DNA of 64,000 bases, taken from positions 12,806,539 to 12,870,538 of the forward strand of contig OY987248.1 in the NCBI GenBank assembly GCA_963920765.1, in the 5' to 3' direction. This stretch comes from Ulota crispa (taxonomy: Eukaryota > Streptophyta > Bryopsida > Orthotrichales > Orthotrichaceae). Under the pieces are notes generated by a model. The model was not told the DNA's origin. It worked only from the letters and a program-made list of their open reading frames with translations, and made no database searches. Each line of letters starts with the position of its first letter. The first letter of the stretch is position 1. A program made the position numbers and the translations under genes. This document shows positions 1 through 10,701 of this stretch, one piece after another.

Positions 1-225
1 TCTTGCACCAGCACTGTCAAGGCGTCGGGGTCCTTGTGGCGGCTGACGCCCAGCACCACATCCGGATGCGGGCACTTGGGGTAGTAATTCAAGCGGATGA
101 CGTTCATGTGTTGCTTCCAGTACTCGTGGAAATGCGTTGCGGGCAAATCCAGGCTCTGTGAAATCAACCCCAGCACCTCATATGCCAGGCCTTCCACTGC
201 TCTCGACCATTTCTCGCACACCTCC
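1..225 (-). CDS. Dioxygenase exon 3, partial
   Basis: The acceptor is the AG at 227-226. One base completes the Arg codon split after exon 2, then the frame is open to the window edge. It encodes REVCEKW, a helical segment, NYYPKCPHPDVVLGV and the HKD iron-binding motif followed by ALTVLVQ, all standard for 2OG-Fe(II) oxygenases. No damage is seen in this exon. Confidence 0.85.
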
Positions 226-504
226 CTGGTAGTCCCATGTCCCACAGTGCCTCATCGGTTCATCTACCCCTTGAAAACTGAACAGGAATCTAAAGGAAGA
301 AGATACCACTCTCCAAAACACGTGTCACTCTCTTCACTGGCATTGGCAGAAACAACAATTGCTATACCAACGCTTTCATTTTGGAGATGTAAGACGATTT
401 ATGTCAAGTGACAAAGAAGTCTAAGAATTGGCCCAACGTGTTCACAGCTTTTTTCACGAGAGTTTTGGAAATAGCCTTACGTTGAGCCTGAGGACGAAGG
501 TGAA

Positions 505-751
505 GGCTCAGTATTCGTTAAATTGGGAAAAAGAATACATTTTGGGACTTTTGAATTTTGCATTTGTGTGAGTATTTTGGCAATTTACATTGACTTTTAT
601 GATAATTTCTTTGAGAACCTACATCATTGATGTAAGATCTTGAATAATTCATCATAAAATTCACTCAAAAAAATCACCAAAATACTCTCACAAATGCAAA
701 ATTCAAAAGTTGCAGATGTATCCTGTGTCCCAATTTAACGAGTATGGTGTT
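505..751. mobile_element. Palindromic MITE in dioxygenase intron 2, probable degenerate member of the AACACCATAT family
   Basis: The arms at about 513-600 and 660-745 are inverted copies; both contain TTTTGAATTTTGCATTTGTG on one strand or the other. The right end reads GAGTATGGTGTT, the end shared by the four 4-bp-TSD elements elsewhere in the window. The left end is degraded and I see no target duplication. It fills about half of the 544-nt intron. Confidence 0.65.
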
Positions 752-769
752 GGGCCGGACCAAACTCAC

Positions 770-940
770 CTCAGTGCTGGAGGTGTCGACGGCCACTGGT
801 TGTGAGTTTTAGGCAAGCTCTCGTCGCCCAAATGCTGCTGCAACTTGAAGTCTCCACTGGGGATGAAATCAAACACCACTTTCCAGTCCCTCCCGTTCTT
901 CGTCAACTCGGTGTCTTTCATTATCCAGAGTGCGTCGCAC
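770..940 (-). pseudogene. Dioxygenase exon 2 with frame break near 919
   Basis: The acceptor is the CAG ending at plus position 941 and the donor is AG/GTGAGT at 770/769. Read in phase 0 from exon 1, the exon begins VRRTLDN, which matches the family. The following family-like run KDTELTKNGRDWK is in the next frame, starting at 918. Homologues I know have four more residues (x-x-G-Y/H) between these blocks. A loss of about 11 nt would explain both the missing residues and the shift. This is inference from one sequence. Confidence 0.75.
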
Positions 941-1222
941 CTGCCCAGCAGCACCCACCAGGACAAGGAGTGCAAAATTCAGGATAAACGAACCACACAT
1001 CAAAAAACTCAATCAAGCACTAAAGTCTTTAGACAGTTGAAAATTAACCGCACTACCCAAATTAGGAAACTGATGTTAATTCCCGTTAACTAAATTCCAA
1101 TGAGCATAAACTATGTTGCAGGGGAATTGGATTAACTCTTCATCGACAACAGAAAACTTCGACACATCAAAATTCTCTCCAACTCGAGTGTAACGCGAGC
1201 ATCAGTCAGTGGCAATTGGTAC

Positions 1223-1573
1223 TTCCCGCTTCGCCTCGAGTGGTAGGTCGCAGAACTGTTTGGCAGAGGCCTCCAATTCCTTCAGGAGCGCAAGCGACAC
1301 GCCATGGTTCACCACTTGGAAGAACCCCCATTCCTCACACGCTTGGCCCACTTGCGTAACGATGGATTTGAGTGCCTCCTCGGAAGGGGTTGTGGGGTGG
1401 TCTCGCAGCAGGGCGAGGTCGACGACGGGGACTTGACCGCCCGAGTCGACGGAGTAGTCGTTGTGCTTTCGCTTGGGCCGGTGCTCGGGGTCCAGCACGA
1501 ACGCCGGGTCTATTTGCAAATCGGCCAAGGACTTCTTCTGCTGCTGCAGCGCCACTGCCCCTTCCACACCCAT
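1223..1573 (-). CDS. Dioxygenase exon 1 (117 codons)
   Basis: The exon runs from the ATG at 1573 to the donor after GAA at 1223, exactly 117 codons, phase 0. It encodes a Gln-rich N-terminus and most of the DIOX_N domain, ending LPLEAKRE. Beyond the donor the frame would add only six residues before a stop, which supports splicing here. Confidence 0.85.
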
Positions 1574-1888
1574 GTTGCCACTCCAGCGTCTTGTGCGAGA
1601 TTTCTCACTGTCACTTGGCGCAGTGCCCTCTGTAAATGATCTCGTGTAACCCTTCCTCCCTGTTGATTTTTCCTCCGAGCTTAAAGATCTTGTACAATTG
1701 CGAAGAGCAGTGGTGCGTACTAATGGCTGGTTGGCGCTATTGGAGTACTCTGCTTGGATCTCACTATCTTGACGACCTCAGGAGAAGGCTTCTGAATCGT
1801 TCTAATCGAGGGAGCTCGCGCTTAGATTTGCAAGGTGTCGTCGTCGTCGTCGTCGTCATCATCGTCTCTTGGGAATCCGTCGGAAAAC
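1574..1888. promoter_or_regulatory. Divergent 5' intergenic region between dioxygenase and complex I gene
   Basis: Only 315 bp separate the two start codons, so both 5' UTRs and promoters must lie here or overlap the genes. It holds a GTC/ATC trinucleotide run at about 1836-1865, close to the complex I start. I identify no clear TATA box. Bidirectional promoter activity is inference from spacing alone. Confidence 0.45.
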
Positions 1889-2011
1889 ATGAGCGTGGCA
1901 GCGATAGCAGCCAGGCGGGCGCTCCAGGAGCAGCGAGTGCGCGTTCTCTACCGCGGAGCTCTTCGCAATGTGCTCAGCTACGCCGTGCACCGCTACATTT
2001 TTTACATCGAA

Positions 2012-2458
2012 GTGCGTTTCCCTTCTCTAGCTCGTACAAATCCTACTTTGTGAGGGATTCTGACCGCTTGCATTGTCCACGATCCGCACACCCGCCCAGC
2101 TAGACGTTCTCTATGTTTGTTCCGGGATTTGATTGCTCCCGTTCAGTCCGGACGTTGTGGTTAACCCTAATTCCGATATACAGAGGCGATATCATTTCTG
2201 ATTCATCTCTATCTTTTTCAATTTGTACTTTCTGAGGGAGATTCTAACCCTTGGGTTGTCCACGATTGTTATGCCCCTTCAACTAGATGCTGCCATGTAT
2301 CTCCAGGGGTTTGATTGGCAGTGTTCTGTCTAGAGATTTCTAGTGAGCATTCGTTACGATTTGCAAAGGCGATCTCTGTTATTTGTTTCTTTTTTCGAAT
2401 GAGATGATATTCTTGTGTATTAACCTACACATCGTTTGATTGCATGTTCTTTTTGTAG
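2012..2458 (+). other. Intron 1 of complex I B22 gene
   Basis: The donor is GTGCGT and the acceptor is TTTTTGTAG, 447 nt. The sequence is T-rich near the acceptor. No element is recognised inside it. Confidence 0.75.
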
Positions 2459-2500
2459 GCACAGAAAATGAGGGAGTAGTTTGAGAAGAACAAGGATGTG
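2459..2500 (+). pseudogene. Complex I B22 exon 2 with in-frame TAG at 2477-2479
   Basis: The exon lies between acceptor TTTTGTAG and donor GTATGT and is exactly 14 codons. It reads AQKMRE, then TAG, then FEKNKDV. Homologues read approximately LRxxFExN, with Gln or another residue at this site. A CAG to TAG transition would explain it. No nearby alternative splice site removes the stop without losing conserved residues. Confidence 0.8.
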
Positions 2501-2755
2501 GTATGTGCTGTTTTGTGAATCCTCAATACTTGTCGGATAGTGTCTTTGAATGGATCAGGCACCTTTGTCGAGTCCAGACGATTCGCTTGCAAAGTTTTGA
2601 GAATTAGGTTTTGGATTTTATGAAGTCCTTTTTTTCTGGAAGCAGAATATGAAGGGAGGTTGTCCTTTGGCAGGCCAACTTGGAAACTATCGACCGGTTG
2701 CTCTACGAGGGCGAATCAAGGGTTGAGAGGTTGCAACACCCTGACCCGTACATAG

Positions 2756-3465
2756 GTAATCGCTTCTCCGAATCTTGGGGGTGTCTTTTGAGTGATTCCT
2801 TTTTATAAAACTTCCTCTGGTTGATAATTGAGCTGAAATTTCTCTTTCGGGCACTGCCGGGATTTGAAAATTCCAGGCTTGAAACTCCAGTCCAAAATTT
2901 GAGATATGGTCTGATATTTGAATATTAAAGAGGAATCTGAAACCTTAGTTACCCTATTCCATTGTCTAGACTGACCCGTATTACCAACAGTAACTCATTT
3001 CTTCCAATACTCTTGGTGGGCCTTCAAAGTAGCAGGCGGAGCAAGCATGGCTTGACTACCTCTCTGTGGCCATTGATCTTTGAATGGAAATGGGGTTGTC
3101 TACTGTTGCTTCTAATAGTCTACAACCTCCTACTCAGTAATTACATAAGAAATTCATTCGCAGTGATTTTATTCTATATCTCAGCAGACTTGGCTCTTGT
3201 ACTTGAAGATCGGTCCACCGATTTCCCACCAAAAGTCACACTCCTGCATACGTTATAGCGCTTAGAATGTCCCAAATAGCACATCTTCTACCTGGCCAAT
3301 TGTTTTACCTGACGAGCGTTGAAATCATTTATTTGACCATGTTCCGACGAGGAACGTGTCCTTAATTCCATGCTGCTAGACAATAGATGATTGTTATTTT
3401 GTACTGTAAATATGGTACTTTGCCAACTATGATTCTCACCGTGGTTGTGGGTTGTGATTTTGCAG
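2756..3465 (+). other. Intron 3 of complex I B22 gene
   Basis: The donor is GTAATC after ATA-G and the acceptor is GATTTTGCAG before TCCCTTGG. The intron is 710 nt and phase 1. The longer open frames inside it have no recognisable coding signal. Confidence 0.75.
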
Positions 3466-3705
3466 TCCCTTGGGCTCCTGGAGGTTCAAAGTGGGCACGC
3501 AATCCACCAGTTCCTCCAGAGGTAATGATTGTTTGCTTTCATTCGAACCTCAAAGCATATGCTTTACGCGTCACATTTAGAGCTCAAAGACCAGTCTATC
3601 TGTTTGCAAATCCAAAGGGCCTGACATCTGCTTCTAACATGTAAATGCATATTTTATGTGCAGATTGGTGTTGTTTTCGACTTTGGGCGACAGGAGAATC
3701 TCTAA

Positions 3706-4930
3706 GCTGCTTCAATTCTTGATAGTTTAGAGCTTATATAAAGCTCGCCAACAGAAAGACATGATGTCACTTTAATCCGTTGTTTTTCTTCATAAATTTA
3801 GGAATTTCCAACTGATAACCAGGGCAGCTTCATGAAGTTGTTTTTTACCACTTTGTGTATCGTCTAAAGTAGCTTTGTGCTTGAGCTTTGTGATTTCAGG
3901 CTGAACATACTGACGCTAGTTTGAATAAAATAGGCTCAGCTGGACATAAAAGGTGAATCCTGATTCACCTGCTTCAGAAGTGCCATCTAGTCATTCCGGT
4001 GCGGGCTAACACTTTCATAAAGAAGTCTAAGCTGAATCTACGCTGGGGTGGCTTATTCGGTCACCATGACACGTACGAGACACTCTCTAACAGTGACCCC
4101 AAATATGATTTTCACTTTTAGCTCAAGTGGCTAAAAACACTGCTGAAAAGCTAAAATTTGAAATTTAAAATTTTTTAGTTCACAAGTTATTTAGCTTCAT
4201 AAAATTTTCAGTAGCAATTCTGCTAAATTTAGTCAGTTTAAAAATCGCTGAGTATCCAACACTTTGTCATAGAAACGTGTCGTTCTTAACGCTCTATAGA
4301 TTGTGATTTGAAAGCTAGAACATGCAATTTGACTTGGCTATGCTGTTGCTGTATGGTCCTGAACCGAACGCACACACCATGAATCCAGTATTCATGCACC
4401 ATTACTAACCCTTAATTCCCCTCATCCAGAAACAATATCATCAGAGACATAACGAATACAAAAGAAGTCTATTTATGCACGAAATTTTCCAACTTTGCAG
4501 AAATTTGAGTATGGAAAGATGTCAAGCAAAGCAGAATAACTTATGTCTAACGAACACCAAAAAATAATCTGGTAGCAAAAGTCTTTTCCATGGACTTCGT
4601 TCATGGAATCTCAGTGCTAACATCGGTGGTTTCTATGCTCCTAAACTCAAAACCAGGATACTCCAACTTCAAAACCGGAGAAGCTTGTAATAAATAGCCA
4701 GCGTGGCAAAACAACAGAAAAGTTGTTCTAGAATCTCACAATTCTGCCAAAACCTCCACACTTGACAAGTAGAATGGGGACCTGCTACAAACGGAGATGT
4801 TCCATGATCATACCGAGAGCTTAACTACAGTGAGAAAGTGCAATTAACAAATGCGTAAGAATGTACTCGGTCTGCGTACTTTTTAGGGTCTTGATACTGC
4901 CACCCCCTTTTTGATACTGCCACCCTCTGT
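3706..4930. other. 3' flank of complex I gene; no gene seen
   Basis: AT-rich sequence with no coding pattern I recognise on either strand. It contains the 3' UTR and terminator of the complex I gene somewhere, but I cannot place a polyadenylation site. Confidence 0.5.
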
Positions 4931-4936
4931 TTATCA

Positions 4937-5230
4937 TTGTTCTTCAATTTTTCTAGTAGTTTTTGGGACAGCTTCTTAAAATAAATTTAGACTTAAATAT
5001 GTATTAAACCAAATGATTTTTGTTGGTGTTTTTTGCAATGATAAACTGCAATGAAAATTTTTGAAAAAAAAAGATAAGAGTGTTGTCTTTTCTTATCAAG
5101 TTTTTTTTATCACAATTTATCATTTTGAAAAAAAAAAAAAAAAAAAAAAATCACTTGGTTTGGTACATATTCAAGTCTAAATTTTAAAAAATTATTGTCC
5201 CCAAAAACAACTAATAATTGAAGAATGATG
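4937..5230. mobile_element. Foldback element around a poly-A tract
   Basis: The left arm (ATCATTGTTCTTCAATTTTT, then a TTAGACTTAAATATG block) is the inverse of the right arm (CATATTCAAGTCTAAATTTT, then AACTAATAATTGAAGAATGAT). The arms are roughly 90 bp each and enclose a run of about 25 A residues and short TTATCA palindromes. It could form a long hairpin. Family unknown. Confidence 0.65.
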
Positions 5231-6904
5231 TTAACCCCTAAAGGACCATTGTCCTTTGAGGGACAAATGGGATTTCGGGCATGTATCTTTAGATAAGCTA
5301 CTTTATGTGATTTTTTGAAACTTTTATGGAAGTTGGAGAATTGAGAGATTTACGAGGGCATCTAATTTTTTTTTCATTTTGACATTTTACGAAGAGCTTA
5401 TGCAAGAATTTATCAAAACCAGGGGAAGAGGGGCAATTTGGGTAGCCCAAAAAACTTCTTTAAAAATTGCATTTTTTTAAAACAAAAAATTGGAATTGGT
5501 TCTTTAGATTTTTTTATAAGTGGGAAGTTTTGAATCATTCAATTTCAATCAATGAGATGAAGGTTATGAGGAGATTTTGTTTGTGGGCAGTTACGGATTC
5601 TCTACTCTAAAACAAACTTTGAAGTCCTTTATTTTACTCAATTTTCAATCTTTTGAGAAAAAAATTAAACCCAAGGAAGTAGATTGTTTATCACAATATT
5701 ACAACTGTTTGGGATTTACATTTATCATTTCAAGAATGAAATTCTTAACAATTTAGTGTTTTGACTCATTCTCTGTATCTTTTTACTTATTATTTTTTTA
5801 CCTAGTGTTGCATAGTTCTAATTGATTTGAAAATTCTCCCACATATGCCTAACTTGATCTCCTATACGGAAAAATAAAAAAACAATTTTGGGTAGAGCAA
5901 TTTTTTTCATGTAAGAGAAGTCAAAGGCTTCTAAAATTTACGAGCATCAAGGAAAAAAAATCTTTTCCCTTCAGGTCATATGTAAATATCTCCCTCCTCT
6001 CCATCTAAAATGACCTGATTTTTTCCCCATAAGTACCTCTTCTAGTCTAAGGCAAGATCCTATGGTTGGATTTCCAAAAATAAAATAAAATCTACCTTTC
6101 TACTTATCCCCTAGAAGTTGCAGTTTTCAATGATTTTGGCAAAAAAAAAGGGCTTGGTTGTTTAAGGGCTAAACCATGAATATTACGGAAAACAATTTGC
6201 CATAAATGGAATTTTGATTTTTTGGAATTGATATTTGGTATGCTTAATCAAGATTGCATGATAATTTAATATGAGTGATGCAAAACAATAAATTTTCAGT
6301 TATGTTGTGAATTATGAATGTTGTTTGAATACCATCAAAGCAAAAAAAATAGAATTCTTTCTTTCTTGTAGAGTACCTTACCAAAAAAATTAGTCACTTT
6401 GTTCAAACTTTGTAAAATAGATATTTCTTTAAGAAAATTAATTTTTTATATTTGGGTTATGCATAGTGACTGAGTTTGTACCTTTGAACAAGATATTGCG
6501 TTTACTTGGTGAAATTTTGGGTCAAAAAATAAAAAATAAATATTTGAAAAAAATTGGGTATATCAAAGGTCACATTGAAACTTTGTAAGTCAAATTTTGT
6601 TATTCAAGGGGTTTTTTTTAAGCATAGAAGATGTGCACATGTATGTTCCTAGATACCCATGCAATCAAATCTCAAAAATTCACCTTTGATATTGTTCAAT
6701 CAATTATCATGTAAAAAATAAAGTTAATACAAAATAATCCACCAAAAATAGAATTTTGATTTTGAGGAATTGAATTTTGGTGTGCGTGATTGGGATGGCA
6801 TAAGAACCAAATTTCTATGATTCAAATCAACAAAAATTCCAATTGTATTCCATATGTTGCAAAGATCTTAGAACAATAGAGCAAAGTGATTAAATTTTTT
6901 GGTA

Positions 6905-7460
6905 AGGTACTGTACACTCCAACAAGTCCTCATACACCCTATTTTGCTTTTAAAAGAATTTTGCTAATTTTAAATGTAATTGGTATTATTTTGTTTTGAA
7001 GCATAGAAATTTGATGTTTATACAATCTCAACCAAGCACATAAAATTTTGATTCCTCAAAATCAAAACCTTATTTTTGGTGAATTATTTTGTATTAAATT
7101 CATGGTTTTACATGATAATTTATCAAAAAATATTGGTGATAAATTTTTGAGATTTAATTGCATGGATATGTAGGAAACATTTATATACATATCTTCTATT
7201 TTAAAAAGAACATCCTTAAGTAACAAAAAATTGATCTACAGAATCAATACAGCTTGTAATATGCTCAAATTTTGTAAAATATATGTTTTTACATTTTAAC
7301 TAGATTTTCATCAAATAAATATAACATCATGTTGAAAGGTACAAACTTAGTCACAATGTATGAATCAAACGGAAGATCATCATAGAGAAATATCTATTGG
7401 CAAAGTTCTTTGAATGACAAACATGGTGTATGAGGACTTGTTGGAGGGCATTTTATAGTA
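6905..7460. mobile_element. E-family foldback element (short)
   Basis: The left end GTACTGTACACTCCAACAAG is the inverse of the right end (CTTGTTGGAGGGCATTTTAT, then AGTAC). Both ends then share TCCTCATACACC. About 0.55 kb, no transposase, so non-autonomous. The ends are approximate and the target duplication is not clear because a related element abuts it. Confidence 0.6.
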
Positions 7461-9885
7461 CCCCTCAATAAGTCTTCATTTGGACTTATTTTGCAATTCA
7501 AAGAAGTTTGTATAAAACAGAGTATAATTTGGATTTTTTTTTGCTTAAGTTTGCATTATGGTTTTGTAATTCTTGCAATTTCAATCAAGTGTATCAAATT
7601 TTAGTTCCAAAAAATCAAAAATCTATTTTTGGTGAATTGTTTGGTATTAAAATTCATAGTTTTACATGAAAATTGATTGAAGAAAATTGGCAATGAATTT
7701 TTGAGATTTGATTGCATGGAAATGTAAGGAACATCCATGTGCACCTTACATGTTAAAAAAATACTCCCTCCTTCCCGAAATGATGTTCTTATTACACAAA
7801 ATGTTATAGATTTAGTTTGAAAATAACCATTTAAAAAAATTGATTTATTAATAGAGTTTGATATCCTCCTATTTGAAATTTTGTGAGTTTCAAATTAGTT
7901 TTTGAAGTGTGATTTCAAAGTGCTTGAAGTTTGAAATTTTGAGGCATTTTTGAAGAGCACTGGTGGCCACTCACTTGATGGCATGGGATTGGATAGCATG
8001 CCCATGCTTTTGGACTATGTGCAAGTGTCACTAGCTCCCTTCCTCCTCCAACAAGAAGATCATTTTGGGACACTAAATAAAGCCCAACAAAGAAGATTAT
8101 TTTGGGACAGAGGGTGTAGCATTTACTTAGGGAGATCACTAGTTAACTTTTTAGGAACTACATGAGTTAAAAGATAGGGTTCATTTAATTCATAGAACAA
8201 AAAAATTATATAATATGTAGCAATACTCTAGGGTCCATGAAATACTATGTATTGTAATACATGTAAAATAGGGTATGCACAAAAAATTGGTTGTAGAAAT
8301 TTTTATTAATAAATTAGCCTTAACAAATAGGAAATGCACAATTTTTTATAGTACAATGGAGAAAGTTAACAATGAGGGTAGATGACAAAGATTTATATTC
8401 ACTACAATTATTTAATCTAGGGTTGTGGATCTCTTTGTTGTGTGTTAGTACTCACAACTAGGATATTTTATTTTAGGCAATGCCACAATGTGATGACCAA
8501 ATCCCCATGAGGAAGCCACTTGTTAGGGCTTGGTACAATGGGAGACCCTAGTCACTTGGCAAGGCCTTTTTTGAGGTTTTAAGAATTTGCTCTAATTTGA
8601 ACAAAAAGCCAATGCTTTGATAATTTGTATCAATTCTTTAAAATTATAATTGTACAAATTCAAATTAGATATGTTAAAAATCACATAGAAAAAATAAACA
8701 CAACAACGTCACTTATGAGTTGAAAGATTATAATGACCCTTCAATTTATATGCTTGTTATTAGGTTTTATGATATACATCATATACTTGTTTGTAATAGA
8801 AAGATTTTTCTACAAAGAATAGTGAAGATATGATCAAACTGAACAGATAAACTTTGTAAACAAAGTAGCTCCACTTTAAAATAAAATCAAGAAATTTACA
8901 AAAAAAAATAGGGTGCAAGAAATATGCCTCTTGTAGCTTTTTATATAATAATACGGTCATCTAAAATACAATAATTAAGGTGGATAGCCCTCCATCAAAT
9001 ACCCTCTTAACTCACGTGTATACCATAAATTACAAGGGAGTGATCTCCCCAAGAGCATTTAGTAACAAAAACATGATGTACAAAGAAATCAATGCAAAAT
9101 CAATGTGGGAACTGGGATGCGGTAGGACCAAAATTTGGAAAAAAAATATTTCTTTATAAAATTTATATTTTGCTATTTGACTAATAAACCATAATTACAT
9201 TTGTACCTTTGAGTATGATAATATGTTTACTTAGCCAAAAGCTAGTTAGAAAATAAAGATATCTATTTTACAAATTTTGGTCCTATCACATCCCACATTG
9301 GTTTTGCATTGATTATTTTGTAGATCATTCTTTTGTTACTAAATGCTATTTGTTTTAACATGAAAGGTGCACATGGATGTTCCTTACATTTCCATGCAAT
9401 CAAATCTCAAAAATTCATCACAAATTTTCTTCAATCAATTTTCATGTAAAACTATGAATTTTAATACCAAACAATTCACCAAAAATGGGTTTTTGATTTT
9501 TTGGAACTGAAATTTGATACACTTGCTTGAAATTGCAAGAATTACAAAACCATAGTGCGAACTTAACCCTTGAAGGGCCCTTGGGCAATGGAGATACTGT
9601 ACCAAATATGGTCGCAACCAATATTTAGAAATTTGAATCAACTGGAAATTAAGTGTTACAACCACACGTATTGAAGGGTTGTATGATGGTGGGTGCATAT
9701 ATTTTTTGGAAAGCCCTCATAGCAGCTCAAATACATCTATACATATGGCCATACATATGGCCGCAAAGGGCTTTTGTGACATTCAAGGGTTAAACAAAAA
9801 CATCCAAATTATACTCTATTTTTTGCAAACTTCTTTGAATTGCAAAATAAGCTTGAACGGAGACTTGTTGAGGAGTATTGTACAA
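7450..9885. mobile_element. E-family foldback element (2.4 kb), interrupted by a TTAA element
   Basis: Left arm 7450-7760 and right arm 9360-9885 are inverted copies. The left begins CCCCTCAATAAGTC and includes TTGCAATTCAAAGAAG; the right ends with CTTCTTTGAATTGCAAAATA followed by GACTTGTTGAGGAG. The right arm is split by the element at 9567-9789. The middle (7760-9360) has no recognised gene. Non-autonomous DNA element by structure; superfamily unknown. Confidence 0.65.
9567..9789. mobile_element. TTAA-flanked MITE (CCCTTGAA ends), nested in E-family arm
   Basis: The element is flanked by TTAA at 9563-9566 and 9790-9793 and begins CCCTTGAAGGG; the other end is CATTCAAGGG. The opposite, uninterrupted arm of the host element (near 7545) reads AACTTAAGC in inverse orientation where this arm reads AACTTAA-element-TTAAAC. 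This shows an insertion at a single TTAA that was duplicated. TTAA duplication with CCC ends is typical of piggyBac-like elements. No transposase is present. Confidence 0.75.
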
Positions 9886-9917
9886 GTACAAAGAGGGAGG
9901 GGGGGTTATTTTTTTTA

Positions 9918-10224
9918 GGGAAAATTTCATGGATACCCTTGATGTTTGCCATATTTTCATAGGTACCTTGGCTTTTTCATAAATTTCACAAATACCCTTG
10001 GACCAAAAATTTCAGGTGTTTGTTTTGTTGTGCATGTCACTTCCTTCTCCCTTTGTGTGCACACTACTTCATTCTTTTCATATGTGTGCACAAAAGAAAG
10101 GAAGTGACATGCACAACAAAACAAACACTTGAGATTTTTGATCCAAAGGTATTTGTGAAATTTCTGGAACATGGGATATCTATGAAAATATGACAAACTT
10201 CGAGGATATCCATGAAATTTTCCC
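9918..10224. mobile_element. Foldback MITE, GGGAAAATTTCATGG ends (copy 1)
   Basis: The ends GGGAAAATTTCATGGATA and CCATGAAATTTTCCC are inverted, and the interior is a near-perfect hairpin around GTGTGCACA (TGCATGTCACTTCCTT against AAGGAAGTGACATGCA). Flanking 9-mers are both T-rich and match at about 7 of 9 positions, so a 9-bp duplication is only suggested. A relative lies at 26683-26936. Confidence 0.7.
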
Positions 10225-10697
10225 TATTTTTTTACATCAGGGAAGGTCCCTGAACCTGCTCCCCTCCAAAACAGGTGCTCCTCCCCCAAAACAGATGCCC
10301 CCCCCAATGACAGGTAGGGGTGAGGGCCCGCCCTGGCCTGTCTGGGGCCGGACGGAGCCCTCATTAATAATCGACATGTGATCGGCCCTAGTAATAGCGC
10401 ACATGTGTGAGACTTTCTTCTGAATGCATTTGGCATGCTTCTTTTTCTTTTTTGTAAATTTCTACACAAACAGTCGATGTCCATGTCAAACTGAGCAACA
10501 CATGCTCCGGCTTTTTTTTAGCCATTTGAGCACCTCAGAGAATATTGGGCTCCGAGATAGAATTGTGGAACCAGCGAATCAAGACTAGAAAATCAAACGT
10601 CGAGCTGGAAAGCAGTCTGAGTGCTCTTGCTTTGCTGAAGGCCTGTTCTCACCAGACAATCCAACGTGTCCCGGTGAGAGAGCTTTTGTCATTTTCC
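10225..10697. other. Mixed-composition spacer, no gene
   Basis: 10240-10380 is unusually C/G-rich for the window (CCCCTCC and GGGGCCGG runs) but has no coding pattern I recognise on either strand. The rest is ordinary. Confidence 0.4.
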
Positions 10698-10701
10698 TTA
10701 A

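Larger units (their letters stand above)
1..1573 (-). pseudogene. 2-oxoglutarate/Fe(II)-dependent dioxygenase (DOXC type), 3' truncated by window edge, probably frameshifted
   Basis: Three exons are seen on the minus strand: 1573-1223, 940-770 and 225-1 (continuing off the window). Exon 1 starts with an ATG and carries the DIOX_N region: IDPAFVLDPEHRPK near residue 21, then PVVDLALL, EEWGFFQVVNHGV and LPLEAKRE. Exon 2 gives DTELTKNGRDWKVVFDF and HNQWPS. Exon 3 gives REVCEKW, NYYPKCPHPD and SRHKDPDALTVLVQ, in which H and D of HKD (codons at 38-36 and 32-30) are the first two iron ligands. The last His and the R-x-S motif lie outside. The pattern resembles the At3g19000/At3g19010-like plant dioxygenases; the substrate is unknown. 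Donors GAA/GTACCA and GAG/GTGAGT and acceptors GGGCAG/GTG and ACCAG/GG fit phases 0 and 2. After VRRTLDN at the start of exon 2 the frame shifts at about 919 and family residues (a GY-containing stretch) are missing, so the copy is probably broken. Confidence 0.85.
1889..3705 (+). pseudogene. Complex I LYR subunit B22 (NDUFB9/CIB22-like), five exons, in-frame TAG in exon 2
   Basis: Exons are 1889-2011, 2459-2500, 2674-2755, 3466-3521 and 3664-3705, all with GT-AG boundaries and consistent phases (0, 0, 1, 0). The spliced frame is about 114 codons, close to the roughly 117 residues of plant CIB22. Exon 1 contains the LYR motif (RVLYRGALR, L20-Y21-R22) and HRYIFYIE. Exon 3 ends HPDPYI, exon 4 is VPWAPGGSKWARNPPVP, and exon 5 ends GVVFDFGRQENL-TAA. 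The product family is an accessory subunit of the mitochondrial complex I membrane arm that binds acyl carrier protein. Exon 2 reads AQKMRE-TAG-FEKNKDV, where the family has Gln. Everything else is intact, so this is either a young pseudogene, a single sequence error or a stop allele. Confidence 0.88.
5231..9885. repeat. Nest of inverted, related AT-rich elements (E family), no genes
   Basis: No coding sequence is recognised. A block of about 170 bp recurs at 6630-6800 (+), 7035-7215 (-), 7590-7755 (-) and 9360-9545 (+), recognisable by CATGCAATCAAATCTCAAAA in one orientation; a further copy lies at 13985-14165. A second block (AAAGGTACAAAC on one strand) recurs at about 6360-6560, 7240-7420 and 9130-9290. 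The layout is of nested foldback transposons. Only the elements listed separately have ends I can place. Confidence 0.7.
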
